Shown here: positions 1 through 8,031 of the stretch, one piece after another
Layout of the letters: every line of letters starts with the position of its first letter
How positions within the stretch are numbered: the stretch's first letter is position 1
NCBI GenBank assembly: GCA_005788585.1
Contig: SYBY01000240.1
Span: forward strand, 1-19,498
Length of the DNA: 19,498 nucleotides
DNA from: Actinomycetota bacterium
GTDB taxonomy: Bacteria; Actinomycetota; Thermoleophilia; Solirubrobacterales; Solirubrobacteraceae
Reading direction: 5' to 3'
Program-made: the position numbers and the translations under genes
The notes under the pieces: generated by a model
What the model saw: only the letters and a program-made list of their open reading frames with translations
What the model was told of the DNA's origin: nothing
Database searches by the model: none

Positions 1-248
1 CGGTGTGCGTCAACGACGCGCTCGTGAACTACTACGCCCTCGAGCTGCCCATGGGCGGCTGGAAGACCTCGGGCGTCGGTTCGCGCCACGGCGCGGGCGG
101 CATCCGCAAGTACGCGCGCCAGCAGGCGATCGTCGTCAACAGGTTCCCGCTGAAGAAGGACCTGTACATGTTCCCGCACGGCAAGCGCAAGACCGGCATG
201 CTTCGCCGTATGACGAACGTGATCTACGGCCGCGGGAAGCGCGACTGA
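1..248 (+). CDS. Aldehyde dehydrogenase family protein, C-terminal end (partial)
   Basis: This is the last 81 residues of a gene that begins before the window; the first complete codon is at base 3. The segment carries the C-terminal signature of NAD(P)-dependent aldehyde dehydrogenases: an ELPMGGWKTSGVGSRHG stretch followed by a glycine-rich GGIRKYARQQ segment, which lies in the oligomerisation and substrate-channel region of the fold. The catalytic Cys and Glu lie upstream and are not visible, so the aldehyde substrate (succinate semialdehyde, coniferyl aldehyde or other) cannot be assigned. The basic tail (GKRKTGMLRRM) is an extension past the usual end. The stop codon overlaps the start of the EamA transporter, which suggests translational coupling. 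Confidence 0.9.
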   Translation, partial: VCVNDALVNYYALELPMGGWKTSGVGSRHGAGGIRKYARQQAIVVNRFPLKKDLYMFPHGKRKTGMLRRMTNVIYGRGKRD

Positions 249-1102
249 TCGCCATCGCTCTCGCCCTCGGCTCGTCACTGTGCTGGGGGGCGTCGGACTT
301 CCTCGGCGGCCTGAAGAGCCGCAGCATCGCCGTGCCCGTGGTGCTCGCCGGGTCGTACACCACGGGGCTGGTGATCATGGCGTTCGCGGTGATCGCGATC
401 GGCGAGTCGTTCCCGTCGGCGGGCTCCGCCGCGTACGGCGCGGCGGCGGGGCTGGCCGGCATCGTGGGGCTCGGCGCGTTCTATCGCGCGCTGGCCATCG
501 GCACGATGTCGATCGTCGCCCCGATCTCCGCCACCGGGGTCGCGATCCCGGTGATCGTCGGGCTGGTGCAGGGTGAGGACCCGTCGCTCGTGACGTCGGC
601 GGGCCTCGTGCTCGCGGTGGCGGGCGTCGTCCTGGCGTCGCGCGAATCCCGGCCCGACGACGCGCCGGAGATCGACGAGTCGGCGCGGCGTCAGTCGATC
701 GTCCTCGCGCTCGTCGCGGGCGCGGCGTTCGGCACGTACTTCACCTTCGCGGACCTCGCATCCGAGGAGTCGGTGACCTGGGCGCTGTTCCTCAGCCGCG
801 CGGTCTCGACGCCGGTCCTGCTGGTCGTCGTCCTGCTGGCGGTCGGCGCGGCCTCCGTGCCGCGCAGCGCGCCCGTCCTGGCGCCCCTGGTGGCCATCGG
901 GGTCCTCGACCTCTGCGCGAACGCGCTCTACAACGTCGCCACGACGAAGGGCGACCTCTCGGGTGTCGCCGTGGCCGCGGCGCTGTACCCGGTGGTGACC
1001 GTGCTGCTCGCGGCGGCGGTCCTCCACGAGCGGGTGCGCGGCAGTCAGGCGGTCGGCGTGGCGGCCGCGCTGGCGGGCGTCGTGATGATCGCCGCCGGCT
1101 GA
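245..1102 (+). CDS. EamA/DMT-superfamily transporter (10 TM)
   Basis: The product is a roughly 285-residue hydrophobic protein with two EamA repeats of about five membrane helices each. It opens with IALALGSSLCWGASDFLGG, a typical start of the first EamA repeat, and the second repeat begins near residue 150 after a charged linker (SRPDDAPEIDESARRQ). Members export or import small metabolites across the cytoplasmic membrane; the substrate here is unknown. No ATG, GTG or TTG lies at the expected N-terminus. The best start is CTG at 245, overlapping the TGA of the dehydrogenase (CTGA), with ATC at 248 as the alternative. The overlap implies coupled translation and perhaps a shared pathway. The 3' end overlaps the convergent asparagine-synthase-like gene by 58 bases. 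Function is confident; the start is not. Confidence 0.88.
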   Translation: MIAIALALGSSLCWGASDFLGGLKSRSIAVPVVLAGSYTTGLVIMAFAVIAIGESFPSAGSAAYGAAAGLAGIVGLGAFYRALAIGTMSIVAPISATGVAIPVIVGLVQGEDPSLVTSAGLVLAVAGVVLASRESRPDDAPEIDESARRQSIVLALVAGAAFGTYFTFADLASEESVTWALFLSRAVSTPVLLVVVLLAVGAASVPRSAPVLAPLVAIGVLDLCANALYNVATTKGDLSGVAVAAALYPVVTVLLAAAVLHERVRGSQAVGVAAALAGVVMIAAG

Positions 1103-2622
1103 GGGCCTCCGGGCGTGGTCGCCTGCTCGGCGGCGGTGTCCAGCGTGAGCAGGAGCTCCATGGCCGCCCGGTCGGCGCGGTCGACGATGTCGTCGCGCTC
1201 CTCCGGGCCGGCGAAGCGGTCGAGGTGCGGCGAGCGCCGGATGCGCTCCTGCACCTCGGGGTCGGCGAGCACCTGGGCGAAGGGGCTCGTGCCGACGCTG
1301 TGGTCACGGTGCAGCCAGCCGCCCCGCGGCGGCGTCGCGTGCAGCTGGGCCTCCCCGGCGTGCGGGTGCTCCAGCAGCCGCGGCGCGAGGCGCGCGATGG
1401 TCGCGCGGTGCAGCGCGCCACCGAGCTTGCGCCGCCGCGGCAGGCGGGCCGCCGCGAGCGTCCAGCGCGCGTCGAGGAAGGGGGCGGCGACCGGCAGCTC
1501 GGCGTCGGACAGCCGCACGCCCATGCCGACGAAGTGCCGGACCCGCTGCACCGCGTAGAAGTGGTCGAGCCGGTCGAGCGGGCGGGCCGGGATCGCGCAC
1601 CGGGCGGCCAGGCGCTCCGGCAGCCACGCCGCGTCGTCCCCACCTCGGGCCGGGTCCAGGAAGGACGGCAGCCGGTCATAGGCCGCGCGCCCGCGCCGGA
1701 CCGTGATCGCCAGCCGGACGCGGGCGAGCCGGTCGGGCGCGTGGTCGGCGACGCGCGCGGCGACCCCGGCGTCGGCGTAGAAGCTACGGGCCAGCTCGCC
1801 GTTGGCCCCCTTGACGACGACCGGGAACCCCTGCGCCGCGGCGCCCGCGAAGAGCAGCCGCGAGTGCCAGTCGCCGGCCGGATACGCGCCGCCCGTGCGG
1901 TGGGTGATGCCGGGCGCGTGGCGCAGCCAGTCGGCGGGGTCCAGCGTGGCGGTGTGGTGCTCCAGCCCGAGGTCCGCGGCGATCGCCCGTGCGACACGCA
2001 CGTCGGTGCTCTCGGGCGGTCCCGCGGTCCACACGGCCGGGCGCCGTCCGAGATGCAGCAGCGCGGCGAGCAGCGCGCGGCTGTCCAGGCCGGCGGTGAG
2101 CGCCACCAGCGGCCCGTCCGGCAGGTCGGCGGCGACCTCGAGCAGTGCGGCGATCGCCTCCTCGTCCGTGCCGGAGTCGTCGGCGAGCGCAGGGGCGAGC
2201 GCGTCGTGCTGGGTCAGCGTCACGGACCCGTCGCGCGCCTCGAGCACGCAGCCGGCGGGCACGCGGCGGACGTCGGCGTGCAGGGTCTGGTCGTCGACGA
2301 GGTGGCGGACGAGCGCAAGCGTGCGAACCGCGTCGTCGTTCCAGCGCCACGGGCGGCCGGCCCGGCGCGCGACATCGAAGACGCTCGCGCCGTGGACGAT
2401 CCCGCTGCCGTGGGCGCGTCGCGTCCAGTAGTACGGGCGGCAGGAGAGCAGCGACGTCGCGATCGTCGTCTCCGGCCGCCCGTCGCGCAGGCGGTCCTGG
2501 GCGACGACGAAGTCTCCCCGCAGATCCGCGAGCGGCACGCCCGCGCGCGCCCGGTCCAGTAGCTGGGCCGCGGGCTCCGGGGACCACCCGAGCATCCGCA
2601 CGGCCGACGACATCTCCTCCAT
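1045..2622 (-). CDS. Asparagine-synthase-like (PP-loop) protein without a glutaminase cysteine
   Basis: The product has 525 residues. Residues about 15-130 resemble the end of a class II glutamine-amidotransferase domain (LRGDFVVAQDR, then a PYYW stretch), but the N-terminal nucleophilic Cys is absent, so glutamine hydrolysis is unlikely. The ATP-pyrophosphatase loop is seen as VALTAGLDSRALLAAL, a variant of SGGLDS, followed by an asparagine-synthase fold with TDVRVARAIAADLGLEHH and GANGELARSFY. Relatives adenylate a carboxylate and form an amide; lasso-peptide cyclases and synthases in polysaccharide clusters are examples. No precursor peptide, transglutaminase-like partner or glycan cluster is adjacent, so the substrate is unknown. 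The last 25 or so residues are low-complexity Thr/Ala/Pro and lie inside the EamA overlap, possibly a late extension. The first ATG is used; ATG at 2613 is an alternative. Confidence 0.82.
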   Translation of the reverse strand: MEEMSSAVRMLGWSPEPAAQLLDRARAGVPLADLRGDFVVAQDRLRDGRPETTIATSLLSCRPYYWTRRAHGSGIVHGASVFDVARRAGRPWRWNDDAVRTLALVRHLVDDQTLHADVRRVPAGCVLEARDGSVTLTQHDALAPALADDSGTDEEAIAALLEVAADLPDGPLVALTAGLDSRALLAALLHLGRRPAVWTAGPPESTDVRVARAIAADLGLEHHTATLDPADWLRHAPGITHRTGGAYPAGDWHSRLLFAGAAAQGFPVVVKGANGELARSFYADAGVAARVADHAPDRLARVRLAITVRRGRAAYDRLPSFLDPARGGDDAAWLPERLAARCAIPARPLDRLDHFYAVQRVRHFVGMGVRLSDAELPVAAPFLDARWTLAAARLPRRRKLGGALHRATIARLAPRLLEHPHAGEAQLHATPPRGGWLHRDHSVGTSPFAQVLADPEVQERIRRSPHLDRFAGPEERDDIVDRADRAAMELLLTLDTAAEQATTPGGPQPAAIITTPASAAATPTA

Positions 2623-2721
2623 GTCCGGGAGTAATGCACGTCAGACCATGAACGCCGCTCAGTTTCACATGAATTCGGTTCACTTTCGCGCGGCGGCGGG
2701 GCGCCGGGTAGCCTCCGGCGC
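2623..2721. promoter_or_regulatory. Divergent intergenic region with candidate promoter for ctaG
   Basis: This gap separates the minus-strand asparagine-synthase-like gene from the plus-strand ctaG-like gene. It holds an AT-richer patch at about 2637-2685 with a TTCAC direct repeat. A plus-strand TAGCCT at 2709-2714 lies seven bases before the GTG start at 2722 and no Shine-Dalgarno is visible there, which fits a leaderless transcript. No strong -10 was found for the minus-strand gene. Confidence 0.45.
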
Positions 2722-3609
2722 GTGGTGCTCGCGCACGTGGGAGGGGTGCAGGTCGACGTCCTGCAGCTGGCGCCGCTCGTCGCGGCGGGGCTCATGTACG
2801 CGCTGCGCGCACGCACGCTCGCGGGGGAGGGCCGCCCGGTTCCCGGTCTGCGCCAGGCGTCGTGGTACGCCGGCCTGGCGGTCATCGGCCTGACGCTGGC
2901 CTCGCCGCTGGCGCACATCGCCGGCGAGCTGTTCGTCGCCCACATGAGCGAGCACCTGCTCATCGCCGAGCTCGGCGCGCTGCTGCTCGTGCTCGGGCTC
3001 ACCGGACCGGTGCTCGTCCCCGTCCTGCGCGTCCGCGAGCTGCGGTGGCTCGAGCGCCTCGCCCAACCCGTCCCGGCGTTCCTGCTCTGGGCGGTGAACC
3101 TCGCCTTCTGGCACATCCCCGGGCCGCACGAGGCGGCGGTCCGTGAGGAGGTCGTCCACGCGCTGCAGCACATGTTCTTCGTGGGGTGCGCGTTCAACGC
3201 GTGGATGGCGCTGCTCGGGCCGCTGCCCAAGCCCGCGTGGTTCGGGACGTGGGCGAAGCTCGGCTACATCCTCGCGCTGCGATTGTTCAGCACGGTGGTG
3301 GCGAACGTCTTCGTCTGGGCGGGGACGCCGCTGTATGGCGTGTACGAGGTGGGCGAGCGCGAGTGGGGCATCTCGCCGCTGTCCGACCAGGTCGCCGCGG
3401 GCAGCGTGATGATGGTCGAGGGTTCGATCGTCACGATCTGCATCATGGGCTGGCTCTTCGTGCGCGCGGGGCGCGAGGACGAGGAGACGATGGCGCTCGA
3501 CGAGCTCGCCGCCGCGCGCGGCGCGCCGCTGCCCGACGGGCGCGCGGCCCGCGCGGTCGCGGCGGGGCGCGGGGCCGAGTTGCGCGCCCGCATCGAGCGC
3601 GAGCCCTGA
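2722..3609 (+). CDS. ctaG: CtaG-like cytochrome c oxidase assembly membrane protein (Caa3_CtaG family)
   Basis: The product has 295 residues and about seven membrane segments, matching the Caa3_CtaG family, which assists assembly of caa3-type cytochrome c oxidase in the cytoplasmic membrane. Family-typical conserved histidines are visible: HMSEHLL near residue 76, FWHIPGPHE near 132 and HALQHMFF near 149. A hydrophilic, Arg/Ala-rich C-terminal tail of about 45 residues extends past the last helix. The GTG at 2722 is chosen because a TAGCCT box lies seven bases upstream; later GTG or ATG codons would cut the first helix. The family includes proteins not proven to act on copper insertion, so the assembly role is from the family. 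No oxidase subunits are nearby. Confidence 0.88.
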   Translation: MVLAHVGGVQVDVLQLAPLVAAGLMYALRARTLAGEGRPVPGLRQASWYAGLAVIGLTLASPLAHIAGELFVAHMSEHLLIAELGALLLVLGLTGPVLVPVLRVRELRWLERLAQPVPAFLLWAVNLAFWHIPGPHEAAVREEVVHALQHMFFVGCAFNAWMALLGPLPKPAWFGTWAKLGYILALRLFSTVVANVFVWAGTPLYGVYEVGEREWGISPLSDQVAAGSVMMVEGSIVTICIMGWLFVRAGREDEETMALDELAAARGAPLPDGRAARAVAAGRGAELRARIEREP

Positions 3610-3633
3610 CACGACCGCAACCTGACGCTCCTC

Positions 3634-3639
3634 TACCGT
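3634..3639 (+). promoter_or_regulatory. Candidate -10 box (TACCGT) for the secreted glycosidase-like gene
   Basis: TACCGT lies in the 42-base gap after the ctaG-like gene and 12 bases before the ATG at 3652. No Shine-Dalgarno is seen, so the leader would be only a few bases long. It is recognised because the same kind of box precedes most other first genes in this window. Confidence 0.4.
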
Positions 3640-3651
3640 GTCTTGGCTCCG

Positions 3652-5037
3652 ATGCCTCTGACGCGCCCTGTCCTGCTCGCCTGCCTCTGCATGGCCCTGT
3701 TCGGCCTCGCCGCGCCCGCGGCGCACGCCCGGCCCGACCAGGCCATGACGTTCGAGGCCCCGCGTGACCTGCTCGACGCGACCCAGCGCGACCGCGCCCT
3801 GGCGGAGCTGGACGCGCTCGGCGTCCGCAACCTCCGGGTGATCCTGCGCTGGAAGGACGTCGCGCCCGCGGGCGACAGCGCCACCCGGCCCGAGTTCGAC
3901 GCGACGGACCCCAACGCGTACGGCTGGGGGCAGTACGACGCGCTGCTCGCGGCCGCGGAGGCACGCGGGTGGGCGGTGACCATCACGCTGTCGAGCCCCG
4001 TGCCGAAGTGGGCGACGAGCGCCAAGCGCGACACCGTCACCCGCCCGAACGCCACGGAGTTCCGGCGCTTCGCCACCGCGGCAGGACGCCGGTACGGCGC
4101 GCTGGTCGACACGTGGTCGATCTGGAACGAGCCGAACCTCCCGCAGTTCCTGCGCCCCCAGATCTCGCGTGGCAAGCCGGTGGGGCCGTCGCTGTACCGC
4201 GAGCTGTACCTCGCGGGGCGCCGGGGGCTGCTCGACGCAGGGCAGTCCGGCGACCGGATCCTCTTCGGCGAGACCGCGCCGAAGGGGTCGACGAACCGGC
4301 TCGCGCCGCTGGACTTCCTGCGCCGCGCGCTCTGCCTCGACACGAAGTACCGCAAGCGGGCCAGCTGCACCCGTGTGCAGACCGAGGGCGTCGCGCACCA
4401 CGCGTACACCACGCGTCAGGGCCCGTCCTTCGTGCCGTCGAACAAGGACGACGTGACGATCAGGGTCGTCTCCCGGCTCTCCCGGGCGCTGGACCGTGCG
4501 GCGCAGGCGGGCGCGATCAGCCCGAACCTGCCGCTGTACCTCACCGAGTTCGGTATCCAGTCCACGCCCGACACGCTCTTCGGGGTCCCCCTGTTGCAGC
4601 AGAACGAGTTCCGTGCGATCAGCGAGCGGCTCGCGCGGGACAACCCGCGCGTCGTCGCGTTCTCCCAGTACCTGTTGCGCGATGACGACGCCACCGGCGA
4701 GAACCGCTACGGCGGCTTCGAGACCGGCCTGCGGTTCGCCAACGGCAAGGCGAAGCCGTCCCTTGCGGGATTCCGGCTCCCGCTGGCGGTGCGCAAGCGC
4801 TCCGACGGCCGCGTGAGCATCTGGGGTCTCGCACGCCCGGCCAAGGGCGTGACGACCGTCGACCTGCAGGTCCGCAGCGGCGACGGCTACCGGCTGCTGC
4901 GGCGTGTCACCACGGACGCGCGCGGCTCGTTCACCCTCACCTCGGCGGGCGGCGCGAGCAAGCGCTGGCGCCTGCGCTGGACCGATCCGGCGGGCAAGAC
5001 GTACACCTCCCCCGCGGTTCGTGCGTACGCCCGGTGA
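3652..5037 (+). CDS. Secreted clan GH-A glycoside-hydrolase-like protein (cellulase/GH39-like TIM barrel)
   Basis: The product has 461 residues. Residues 1-26 form a signal peptide ending AHA before RPDQ. A TIM-barrel glycosidase domain follows to about residue 380. The putative acid/base glutamate is E160 in TWSIWNEPN, after beta strand 4, and the putative nucleophile is E299 in LYLTEFGIQS, after strand 7, the retaining clan-A arrangement. Residues about 390-461 look like a small beta-sandwich domain (VRKRSDGRVSIWG onward, ending in TYTSPAVRAYAR) that may bind carbohydrate or the cell surface. The natural glycan is unknown. ATG at 3652 is chosen over the TTG at 3643 because it gives a cleaner signal peptide and a plausible distance from the TACCGT box. 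Confidence 0.83.
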   Translation: MPLTRPVLLACLCMALFGLAAPAAHARPDQAMTFEAPRDLLDATQRDRALAELDALGVRNLRVILRWKDVAPAGDSATRPEFDATDPNAYGWGQYDALLAAAEARGWAVTITLSSPVPKWATSAKRDTVTRPNATEFRRFATAAGRRYGALVDTWSIWNEPNLPQFLRPQISRGKPVGPSLYRELYLAGRRGLLDAGQSGDRILFGETAPKGSTNRLAPLDFLRRALCLDTKYRKRASCTRVQTEGVAHHAYTTRQGPSFVPSNKDDVTIRVVSRLSRALDRAAQAGAISPNLPLYLTEFGIQSTPDTLFGVPLLQQNEFRAISERLARDNPRVVAFSQYLLRDDDATGENRYGGFETGLRFANGKAKPSLAGFRLPLAVRKRSDGRVSIWGLARPAKGVTTVDLQVRSGDGYRLLRRVTTDARGSFTLTSAGGASKRWRLRWTDPAGKTYTSPAVRAYAR

Positions 5038-5047
5038 CGCGGTGCTC

Positions 5048-5053
5048 TACGGT
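5048..5053 (+). promoter_or_regulatory. Candidate -10 box (TACGGT) for sixA
   Basis: TACGGT lies eight bases before the sixA ATG in the 24-base gap after the glycosidase-like gene. There is no Shine-Dalgarno between box and start, so a leaderless transcript is likely. The same hexamer precedes the MFS exporter gene. Confidence 0.5.
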
Positions 5054-5061
5054 GTCCGGCC

Positions 5062-5559
5062 ATGTCGCATCAGGTGTGGCTCCTCCGGCACGGCGAGGCC
5101 GAACCGCACGACGCGCGTCCTGACGCCGAACGGCGCCTGACCGCCCGCGGTGAGGAGCAGGCGGCCGCGGCCGGGCGCGCGCTCGTCGCGCTCGAGACGC
5201 CGTTTCAGTTCGTCTTCACGAGCCCGAAGGTCCGTGCGGCCGAGACCGCGCGGCTGGCCTGCGAATCTCTCGGGCTGGTCCCGGAGGTGCACACCCCGCT
5301 CGCCGAGGGCTTCGGGCTGGACGATCTGCGCGAGCTGCTGCACATCGTGGGCCACGACCGCCGGCTGCTGCTGGTGGGCCACAACCCGGACTTCGCGCAG
5401 CTGGTCGGCGACCTCACGGGCGCCAACGCGCGCGTGAAGAAGGGCGGCATCGTCGGCATGCGCGTGCACGGCGGGCGCGGCGAGCTGTTGTGCCTGCTCC
5501 AGCCTCGCGAGCTTGCGCGCATCATCGCGCGGGCGGTTGAGACGAGCTCGCCGTCCTGA
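5062..5559 (+). CDS. sixA: Phosphohistidine phosphatase SixA-like (histidine phosphatase superfamily)
   Basis: The product has 165 residues, the usual SixA size. The phosphatase signature is WLLRHGEAEPH near the N-terminus, with catalytic H10 in RHG. The second catalytic histidine is H107 in LLLVGHNPDF. TSPKVRAAETAR gives the family arginine and the conserved region before it. SixA enzymes remove phosphate from phosphohistidine on histidine-kinase HPt domains or, in some bacteria, on the nitrogen-related phosphotransferase system. The actinobacterial target is not known. The gene has its own -10 box and its 3' end overlaps the convergent secreted hydrolase by 38 bases. A phosphatase of a small phosphorylated metabolite is the main alternative. 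Confidence 0.88.
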   Translation: MSHQVWLLRHGEAEPHDARPDAERRLTARGEEQAAAAGRALVALETPFQFVFTSPKVRAAETARLACESLGLVPEVHTPLAEGFGLDDLRELLHIVGHDRRLLLVGHNPDFAQLVGDLTGANARVKKGGIVGMRVHGGRGELLCLLQPRELARIIARAVETSSPS

Positions 5560-7255
5560 GCAGGAAGTCGACGACGGCCGTGGCCCCGGGCTCGGGGCGT
5601 CCGTCGGCCTGACGCGGTGCGGCCATGACGAGATCCATGTGGGCGTACCCGGGCAGGGTGATGACGTCGCCGCGTTCCGCGGGCGTGATGGCGCGCAGGA
5701 TCGGCGGCATGAAGCTGTCGGCCCCGACGATGGTCAGGCGCGGCTTGCGGGTCGCGGCACCGGGGTCGCGCAGGTTCGCGAGATCGTCCTGGCGCGCACC
5801 GGAGAGGGCGAAGACGATGTCGGTGAGCACCCGCATCGAGAAGTACTGCTCGGTGTAGTCCAGCGGGCCGTTGTACAGCGACCGAGCGAGGTCGTCGATG
5901 TCCGTGACCTCGTCGCCGGGCCGTGAGTACGGCCGCCCGTCGGGCAGGGTGAGGCCGGCCGGCGGCTCGTCGAAGGCCCGCCACCCGTAGAGCTGGTCGT
6001 CGCGGGAGGGGATCATGAGCGGCTCGACCCCGCCGAGGCCCTGCAGCAGCGGACCGCGGAACGCCCCGCGCCCGAACGGCACCTGCTTGGGCGCGACCGG
6101 GCCGCGGTCGTAGGTCCCGACGCTGTGCTTGAGGAAGGCGAACGGCATCGTGTGGTCGTCGAGGAGCGCGCCGAGCAGTGCCCGGCCGGTCAGGTGCTGG
6201 CGCCGAAGCCGGGGCTTGGGCCCGAGCAGGTCGGCCCAGCTCTGTGCGTGCAGGATGCTCAGGCCGAGGTCGCTCGCCGGGTCGGACGGCACCTGGTTGG
6301 CGATGGGGTTCGCGTCCTCGTCGGGCCGCAGCCGTGCGTTGATGCCGACGGCCTCGACGAGGATCGTGATGTCGGGGCTGACGATGGCGACGTCCAGCGC
6401 GCGCGGCAGGCGCCCGCCGTTGACCCAGCGCGTGACCGTGCGGTAGCCGAACGCGCGCAGCGGCCGGATCACCGCGTCGGCCTGCGGCATGGTGCGCAGC
6501 GCGGCCGGGTCGGCGGTCGTGAGCGTGTCCAGCGCGATGGTGCCGGCGCACAGGTCGGCGCCGAGCTGGCCGTCGTCGAAGCGCCACGCCATGAGCGCCG
6601 CGGTCAGCGGCCCGCCGAGCGAATGCCCACCGCAGACGACGCGCTCACGCCGCCGCTGCGCGTCGGGCACGCCCTCCGTGATGACGGTGCGGTAGTCCTC
6701 GAGCACCTGCTCCAGACCGATCCGGGTGAGGCCCGCGAGGTCCTTCGACAGCCGGAAGCCGTCGAACCGGCGGCCGTCGATCTCACGGTCGTAGAAGTAG
6801 TAGTCGAGGACCTTGCGCGGGTCGTCGTCGCGCAGCGCGGCCTGCAGGCCGGTGTGGTCCTCCAGGCAGTTGGGCCGCCGGTCCAGCGCCCAGTACTCGA
6901 CGTGGCGCCCGCGGTCGGCGGCCTGCTGGACGACGCTCAGCCCGTGCAGTTCCAGCGACCCGGCGCTGGCCGGCACGCCGGGCATGGAGACGAAGACCGC
7001 GTCGGCGTCCCCGGATGCTGCTGGGCCACGGCGGTGGCGCAGGCGCAGGTAGCGCAGCTGGTCGCAGGCGGGGGGAAGGCCGGCGCGGTCGGCCAGCGGC
7101 GCGTCGAGCGTCACGATCGAGGTCGCGACGTCCGCGAACGGCCCCGGGCGGGTGGGCTGCGGCGACTCCGTCCGCGGGACGGACGCGGCAGCGGGCGCAG
7201 CGACGACGAGCGCGACGGCAGCGGCCATCGCGACACACATGTGACGAGCGAGCAA
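5522..7255 (-). CDS. Secreted alpha/beta hydrolase
   Basis: The product has 577 residues from a TTG start. Residues 1-24 form a signal peptide (ALVVAAPAAAS). The nucleophile elbow is CGGHSLGG with S212; the acid is probably D513 in IVGADSF and the base H539 in LPGYAHMD, in the order expected for an alpha/beta hydrolase. The insert between elbow and acid, about 300 residues, is unusually long and probably forms a lid or cap. The substrate (ester, lipid or peptide) is unknown. The TTG at 7255 is chosen because GGGGAGG lies seven bases upstream and a TATCAT promoter box lies further upstream, inside what would otherwise be coding sequence of an ATG at about 7306. The 3' end overlaps sixA. An upstream open frame to 7765 is antisense to the reductase and is not used. 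Confidence 0.82.
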   Translation of the reverse strand: MLARHMCVAMAAAVALVVAAPAAASVPRTESPQPTRPGPFADVATSIVTLDAPLADRAGLPPACDQLRYLRLRHRRGPAASGDADAVFVSMPGVPASAGSLELHGLSVVQQAADRGRHVEYWALDRRPNCLEDHTGLQAALRDDDPRKVLDYYFYDREIDGRRFDGFRLSKDLAGLTRIGLEQVLEDYRTVITEGVPDAQRRRERVVCGGHSLGGPLTAALMAWRFDDGQLGADLCAGTIALDTLTTADPAALRTMPQADAVIRPLRAFGYRTVTRWVNGGRLPRALDVAIVSPDITILVEAVGINARLRPDEDANPIANQVPSDPASDLGLSILHAQSWADLLGPKPRLRRQHLTGRALLGALLDDHTMPFAFLKHSVGTYDRGPVAPKQVPFGRGAFRGPLLQGLGGVEPLMIPSRDDQLYGWRAFDEPPAGLTLPDGRPYSRPGDEVTDIDDLARSLYNGPLDYTEQYFSMRVLTDIVFALSGARQDDLANLRDPGAATRKPRLTIVGADSFMPPILRAITPAERGDVITLPGYAHMDLVMAAPRQADGRPEPGATAVVDFLLRTASSSQPPAR

Positions 7256-7262
7256 CGCGGAA

Positions 7263-7300
7263 CCTCCCCAGGAACCGATCGACCAGCCCGAAGAATGATA
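7263..7300 (-). promoter_or_regulatory. Promoter -10 and Shine-Dalgarno of the secreted hydrolase
   Basis: On the minus strand TATCAT (7295-7300) is followed by a roughly 30-base leader and GGGGAGG (7263-7269), seven bases before the TTG start at 7255. This is one of the few genes in the window with a clear leader and ribosome binding site, and it fixes the start choice. Confidence 0.6.
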
Positions 7301-7323
7301 CGCCATTCCGCGCCGTCGCGGAG

Positions 7324-8031
7324 TTAGGTCGGGCCGAACCTCTCGGTCAGGATGCGTTCGGGTGCATAACCGGCGCTGACCAACAGGTCCGCGACGCGAT
7401 CCACGAACCCCGTGGGGCCGCACACGTACGCGACGCCCGCGCCGAACGCGGCGGACGTGATGTCCTCGGCACGCACCCGGCGCGGCGGATCGGCCCATCC
7501 CGGCGGCCCGGCGCGGGTGTAGATCAGGCGCGTGTCCTCGCCGAGCTCCCCGGCGTACAGCAGGTCGCCCGGGGTCCGGACGCTCACGATCGTATGGACC
7601 TCGACGTCGGGCGCGGTCCGCGCGCGGTGGCGCAGGATGCTCATGAGCGGCACCAGTCCCGACCCGCCGCCGACGAGCAGCACCGGTCCCTCGCCACGCC
7701 ACACGAAGTATCCGCCGATGGGGCCGCGCAGCTCGATCTGGTCGCTGACCTCCACGATGTCGCACAGGTAGGGCGACACCTCGCCGTCGGCGAGTCGCTG
7801 GACCGTGAGTTCGATCATCCCGTCGTCCGTAGGGGCGGACGCGATCGAGTAGGAGCGCTGCGCCTGGTACCCGTCAGGCGCGGTCAGGCGCACGTCGACG
7901 TGCTGGCCGGGCAGGTACGGCCACGGCTCGCTCAGTCGCAGGCGCAGGGTCCGCGCGGTGGATGATTCGGGCCACGTCGCTACGACGTCGGCGAGCTGCC
8001 AGCCCGTGGGCCCGGGCGCCGGGTCAGTCAC
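7324..8031 (-). CDS. FAD/NAD(P)-binding ferredoxin-reductase-like oxidoreductase
   Basis: The product has 235 residues from the GTG at 8031. The FAD-binding domain spans about residues 10-105 with RSYSIAS (59-65), the RxYS motif that holds the flavin. The NAD(P)-binding domain follows, with LVGGGSGLVPLMSILRH (about 119-135) and the C-terminal YVCGPTGFVDRV (about 202-213). There is no plant-type [2Fe-2S] domain, so it must pass electrons to a separate partner. It starts inside the end of the sulfite-oxidase-like gene with an 8-base overlap, so the two are probably translated together and the molybdoenzyme is the likely partner. It might also serve another redox protein. Confidence 0.88.
   Translation of the reverse strand: MTDPAPGPTGWQLADVVATWPESSTARTLRLRLSEPWPYLPGQHVDVRLTAPDGYQAQRSYSIASAPTDDGMIELTVQRLADGEVSPYLCDIVEVSDQIELRGPIGGYFVWRGEGPVLLVGGGSGLVPLMSILRHRARTAPDVEVHTIVSVRTPGDLLYAGELGEDTRLIYTRAGPPGWADPPRRVRAEDITSAAFGAGVAYVCGPTGFVDRVADLLVSAGYAPERILTERFGPT

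Noticed and set aside
1045..2622. Lasso-peptide biosynthetic cluster around the asparagine-synthase-like gene
   Set aside because: No precursor peptide, B1/B2 protein or ABC exporter is adjacent; the neighbours are a dehydrogenase/transporter pair and ctaG.
2680..4401. A 573-codon minus-strand open frame
   Set aside because: It is opposite the ctaG-like and glycosidase-like genes, which have clear family motifs. Its composition is rich in Arg, Gln, His and Glu with no domain.
7256..7765. Upstream extension of the secreted hydrolase frame
   Set aside because: It overlaps the reductase gene in antiphase composition, would bury the signal peptide, and contains the TATCAT promoter; the TTG with GGGGAGG is a better start.
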